A stretch of DNA of 50,886 nt from DRQF01 sp964559135 (GTDB taxonomy: Bacteria; Planctomycetota; GCA-002687715; DRQF01), in contig CAZLGG010000016.1 of assembly GCA_964559135.1 (NCBI GenBank), positions 1 to 50,886 on the forward strand, read 5' to 3'. Made by a program: the position numbers and the translations under genes. This document shows, one piece after another, positions 47,385-50,886 of this stretch. Under the pieces are notes generated by a model. It ran no database searches. It was not told the origin of the DNA and saw nothing but the letters and a program-made list of their open reading frames with translations. Every line of letters starts with the position of its first letter. The stretch's first letter is position 1.

Positions 47385-50300
47385 ATGACGACGACCCTGC
47401 TGAGCACATTGGCCCAACGCCGCATCCTGGTCATGGACGGCGCCATGGGAACGATGATCCAGCTCCACCGCCCCAGTGAGAGCGATTTCAGAGGGGAGCT
47501 TTTCCGTGATCACCCCAAGCCTCTCCAGGGAAACAACGACCTTTTGAGCCTGACATGCCCGGATCTCATCGAGTCGATCCATCGAGAGTATCTGGAGGCG
47601 GGGTCCGACATCATCGAGACCAACACATTCTCGGGGACGTCCATCGCTCAGGCGGACTACGGACTCGAACGAAGAGTGTACGAGATCAATCGCGCGGCCG
47701 CCGAAGTGGCGCGGAGAGCCGCTGACGCATATTCTTCGGCGGATCACCCCAGATTCGTGGCCGGAGCACTCGGTCCGACGAACCGCACGGCCTCTTTATC
47801 CCCGGATGTGGAGCGCCCGGGGTTCCGATCAGTCACCTACCAGGAACTCGTTGACGCCTATGCGGAACAGGCCCGTGGACTGATCGACGGCGGTGCGGAC
47901 GTTTTGCTCATCGAGACCGTCTTCGACACCCTCAACGCTCGGGCTGCGATCTTTGCGATTCTGGACCTCTTCGAGAAAGGTCTCCGCGAAGTTCCCCTCA
48001 TGATTTCCGGCACGATCACGGACCTCAGCGGCCGCACGTTGTCGGGACAGACTCCCAGCGCGTTCTACGCCTCCGTCAAGCATGCCAATCCTATTTCTGT
48101 GGGTTTGAATTGCGCCCTCGGGCCCGAGCAAATGGCTCCTTTCCTGGAGGAGATATCGGGCGTCGCCGAAATGCTGGTCTCCTGCTACCCCAATGCGGGT
48201 CTCCCCAACGAACTGGGCGAGTATGAAGAGACGCCGGAGACCGTCGCTTCCTTCGTCCGCGATTGGGCGGAACGGGGGATGATCAACATCGTCGGCGGTT
48301 GCTGCGGAACTCGCCCCGAGCACATCCGCGCGATGGCCGAGGTTGTCAAGGGTCTTGCCCCTCGTGCGCCTCAACCGCCGTCACCTTATCTCACTCTGGC
48401 CGGCATGGAGCCGCTCAGGCTCAGTCCCGACATCAACTTCGTCAACATCGGCGAGCGAACCAATGTCACCGGATCCCGTCGATTCGCTCGGCTTGTCCGC
48501 GAGGGGAAACTCGAGGACGCCCTGTCCGTGGCAAGGCAGCAGGTTGAGGGTGGGGCGCAGATCATCGACGTGAACATGGATGAGGGCCTGCTCGACTCGG
48601 AGGAGATCATGGCCCATTTTCTCCACCTGGTTGCGAGCGAACCCGATATCGCCCGCGTTCCCGTCATGGTCGACTCTTCGAAGTGGTCCGTGATCGAAGC
48701 CGGTCTGCGCTGCCTTCAAGGTAAGGGCATCGTCAATTCCATCAGTCTCAAGGAGGGAGAGGAGGCGTTTCTCGAGCGGGCCGCACTCATTCGCCGATAC
48801 GGCGCTGCGGTCGTCGTGATGGCGTTCGACGAGGACGGACAGGCCACCACCTTCGAGCGGAGGACCGAGATCTGCAAGCGGTCCTACGACCTTTTGGTGG
48901 AGAGATTGGGATACCCGCCTCAGGACATCATCTTCGACCCGAACATTTTGGCGGTTGCGACCGGAATCCCGGAGCACGATGACTATGCGAAGACGTTTAT
49001 CGACACGGTCCGTTGGATCAAGGCCAATCTGCCCGGTTGTTACGTTTCCGGCGGCGTGAGCAACCTCTCGTTCTCGTTTCGTGGGAACGAAGTCGTTCGG
49101 CAGGCCATGCATTCGTCCTTCCTCTTCCACGTCCGGCAGGCCGGTATGGACATGGGCATCGTCAATGCCGGGCAAATCACGGTCTATGACGAGATCCCCA
49201 AGGATCTTCTCGAACGGGTCGAGGACGTGATCTTCAATCGTCGTCCCGATGCCACCGAGCGCCTGGTCGCATTCGCCGAGACCGTGAAGGGCAAGGGTGA
49301 GGCGAGGAAAGAGGATCTCACCTGGCGAGAAACGGATGTCGAGGGTCGTCTCGCTCACTCGCTCGTTCGCGGGATCACCGAATTCATCGACAGCGACGTC
49401 GAAGAGGCCCTGGTGAAGCTCGGCCGACCTCTGGACGTCATCGAGGGGCCGCTGATGGACGGGATGAACACGGTCGGCGATCTGTTCGGGTCCGGGAAGA
49501 TGTTCCTGCCCCAGGTCGTCAAGAGCGCCCGGGTGATGAAGAAGGCCGTGGCATGGCTGGAGCCGCATCTGTTGAAGGAACGCCAATCCAGCGGCCGGGA
49601 CCACGCCGGAACGATTCTCCTGGCCACGGTCAAGGGCGACGTCCATGACATCGGGAAGAACATCGTCGGTGTCGTCCTCGGCTGCAACAACTACCGCATC
49701 GTCGATCTCGGTGTGATGGTGTCCTGCGATCGGATTCTGGATGTGGCCAAGAACGAGGGGGTCGATGTCATCGGACTCTCGGGGCTCATCACTCCGTCGC
49801 TGGAGGAGATGGCTCACGTCGCCTCGGAGATGGAACGTCGCGGTATCACGACTCCCCTGTTGATCGGCGGAGCGACGACGTCGAAATTGCACACGGCCCT
49901 GAAGATCGCTCCCAATCGTGAGGCGCCCGTCATCCACGTCCACGACGCTTCGCGGAGCGTGGGCGTTGTGGCCAAACTCATGAGCGGCGAGGCTCGAGAC
50001 GAATTCATCGAGGGCATCGATGCGGAGTATGAGTCGTTGCGGGCCTCGCGCCGTCGGACCCGCGCCGCACGGGATTTACTTCCGTTGGAGGAGGCCCGGG
50101 CTCGGGCGCCGCGGCTCTCGATGCCGTCGGCGCCTGCTCCGGCGAGGCTGGGTGTCCACGTGGTGGAAGAGATCCCCCTGACGGAGCTGGAGGAACTCAT
50201 CGACTGGAGTCCGTTCTTCAGCACATGGGAGTTGAAGGGGCGATACCCGGCCATCCTCGAGGATCCGAAGGTCGGGCCCCAGGCCCGGGAGCTCCTGGAA

Positions 50301-50886
50301 GATGGCCGATCCATGCTTCAGGAGCTCATCGGCGATGAGAAGCTCCGAGCGAAGGCCGTCTTTGGGCTTTTTCCCGCGTACCGATCCGGCGACGACATCG
50401 AGGTTCAATCTCCCGACTCCCGAGGTTCGCTGGGACGACTGCATTTCCTCCGACAGCAGATGGATCGAAACGACCAGCCGAATCGTTGCCTTGCCGACTA
50501 CGTCGGGGATGAGGGCGCCTCGGACCATCTGGGCCTGTTCGCGTGCTCGGCCGGATTCGGCGTGCAGGAATTGGTCGCGGGCTTCGAGGCCGATCACGAC
50601 GACTACTCAGCGATCATGGTGAAGTCTCTGGCTGATCGGCTCGCCGAGGCCGCGGCCGAGTGGGTCCACCGCGAGATCCGCCGAAGGTTCTGGGGCTATG
50701 CCGCGGATGAGGGACTCAGTGTTCAGCAATTGATCGCGGAGGAGTACCGGGGGATCCGACCAGCTCCGGGCTACCCCGCGTGCCCCGACCACTCGGAAAA
50801 GGCGACTCTCTTCCAGCTTCTCGGCGTGGAAGAGCGCACGGGGATCCACCTGACGGATCATTTCTCGATGTCGCCCGCCGCATCGG
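47385..50886 (+). CDS. metH: Cobalamin-dependent methionine synthase MetH (3' end cut by the window edge)
   Basis: MetH transfers the methyl of methyltetrahydrofolate to homocysteine through cobalamin. About 1167 codons are present; by comparison with E. coli MetH (1227 residues) some 45 are missing at the C-terminus. Domains in order: homocysteine-binding (MDGAMGTMIQ near 17; zinc ligands Cys243, Cys306, Cys307 in GGCCGT), pterin-binding (NVGERTNVTGS-like NIGERTNVTGS near 355), cobalamin-binding with Asp752-x-His754-x2-Gly757 (VKGDVHDIGKN), and the SAM-dependent reactivation domain (GIRPAPGYPACPDH). All key residues are intact and the frame is unbroken. The start is the ATG at the conserved N-terminus. 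No cobalamin or SAM riboswitch could be recognised in the 157-bp spacer upstream. Confidence 0.97.
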   Translation, partial: MTTTLLSTLAQRRILVMDGAMGTMIQLHRPSESDFRGELFRDHPKPLQGNNDLLSLTCPDLIESIHREYLEAGSDIIETNTFSGTSIAQADYGLERRVYEINRAAAEVARRAADAYSSADHPRFVAGALGPTNRTASLSPDVERPGFRSVTYQELVDAYAEQARGLIDGGADVLLIETVFDTLNARAAIFAILDLFEKGLREVPLMISGTITDLSGRTLSGQTPSAFYASVKHANPISVGLNCALGPEQMAPFLEEISGVAEMLVSCYPNAGLPNELGEYEETPETVASFVRDWAERGMINIVGGCCGTRPEHIRAMAEVVKGLAPRAPQPPSPYLTLAGMEPLRLSPDINFVNIGERTNVTGSRRFARLVREGKLEDALSVARQQVEGGAQIIDVNMDEGLLDSEEIMAHFLHLVASEPDIARVPVMVDSSKWSVIEAGLRCLQGKGIVNSISLKEGEEAFLERAALIRRYGAAVVVMAFDEDGQATTFERRTEICKRSYDLLVERLGYPPQDIIFDPNILAVATGIPEHDDYAKTFIDTVRWIKANLPGCYVSGGVSNLSFSFRGNEVVRQAMHSSFLFHVRQAGMDMGIVNAGQITVYDEIPKDLLERVEDVIFNRRPDATERLVAFAETVKGKGEARKEDLTWRETDVEGRLAHSLVRGITEFIDSDVEEALVKLGRPLDVIEGPLMDGMNTVGDLFGSGKMFLPQVVKSARVMKKAVAWLEPHLLKERQSSGRDHAGTILLATVKGDVHDIGKNIVGVVLGCNNYRIVDLGVMVSCDRILDVAKNEGVDVIGLSGLITPSLEEMAHVASEMERRGITTPLLIGGATTSKLHTALKIAPNREAPVIHVHDASRSVGVVAKLMSGEARDEFIEGIDAEYESLRASRRRTRAARDLLPLEEARARAPRLSMPSAPAPARLGVHVVEEIPLTELEELIDWSPFFSTWELKGRYPAILEDPKVGPQARELLEDGRSMLQELIGDEKLRAKAVFGLFPAYRSGDDIEVQSPDSRGSLGRLHFLRQQMDRNDQPNRCLADYVGDEGASDHLGLFACSAGFGVQELVAGFEADHDDYSAIMVKSLADRLAEAAAEWVHREIRRRFWGYAADEGLSVQQLIAEEYRGIRPAPGYPACPDHSEKATLFQLLGVEERTGIHLTDHFSMSPAAS

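Noticed and set aside
1..50886. CRISPR arrays, tRNA/rRNA genes, insertion sequences or phage genes
   Set aside because: No regularly spaced repeats, tRNA-like cloverleaf sequence, transposase motif or phage structural gene was seen in any gap.

Overview
The window is GC-rich, densely coding DNA from a bacterial chromosome, probably a Gram-negative with an outer membrane: it carries a Wza-like exporter, a DUF481-type beta-barrel and lipoprotein-like signal sequences. Several genes recall Planctomycetota or similar environmental lineages: the GldA/F/G-like ABC module with a DUF4340 protein, an anti-sigma factor with HEAT-like repeats, and small secreted beta-sandwich proteins. This placement is an inference from gene style; no 16S or marker phylogeny was possible. 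No rRNA, tRNA, CRISPR array, transposase or phage gene was seen.

Layout. (1) 1-2839: the tail of an unknown gene, a repeat-bearing spacer, then moaC, accB and accC (molybdopterin and fatty-acid precursor synthesis). (2) 2986-13530: a long co-directional run of sugar-nucleotide genes: UDP-glucuronate decarboxylase, glmS, a WbpA-like UDP-HexNAc dehydrogenase, UDP-glucuronate 4-epimerase, wecB, a UDP-HexNAc/hexose 4-epimerase, then rmlA-rmlD-rmlB and a dolichol-phosphate-mannose-synthase-like GT2. Many genes overlap by 4 bp (ATGA or GTGA). (3) 13830-27038: an exopolysaccharide assembly/export operon: Wza-like protein, Wzz-like protein, ExeA-type ATPase, a BY-kinase homologue with all catalytic motifs lost, four glycosyltransferases including a GT-C membrane enzyme, an O-antigen ligase/polymerase and an asparagine-synthase-type amidotransferase. 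The gene set is that of exosortase-A-associated EPS loci, yet no exosortase or PEP-CTERM protein is present. (4) 27066-29955: an inverted glyoxalase/zinc-ribbon gene, then the initiating sugar-phosphate transferase and a NodB-type deacetylase, which belong functionally with the EPS locus. (5) 30068-34043: an ECF sigma factor, a membrane anti-sigma factor with a large extracytoplasmic HEAT-like part, and a secreted protein with a duplicated secretin-N-like module. (6) 34143-41175: a zinc-ribbon PspC protein, a PQQ-type beta-propeller, acylphosphatase and the Gld-like ABC/auxiliary module. (7) 41176-50886: mixed-strand housekeeping and accessory genes: EamA transporter, secreted proteins, a nucleotidyltransferase-kinase fusion with a methyltransferase-like partner, an exported methyltransferase homologue, and metH running off the right edge.

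Working together, regions 2-4 would make UDP-xylose, UDP-galacturonate, amino sugars and their uronates, and dTDP-deoxysugars, start a chain on a polyprenyl phosphate, extend and polymerise it, and export it through the Wzz/Wza-type channel. Missing from the window are a UDP-glucose dehydrogenase, rmlC, a flippase and an exosortase. The most notable observations are the tyrosine-free, ATP-motif-less BY-kinase homologue (17249-18184), the sigma/anti-sigma/secretin-N cassette (30068-34043), the nucleotidyltransferase-kinase fusion (43848-45587) and the predicted exported methyltransferase (46493-47227).
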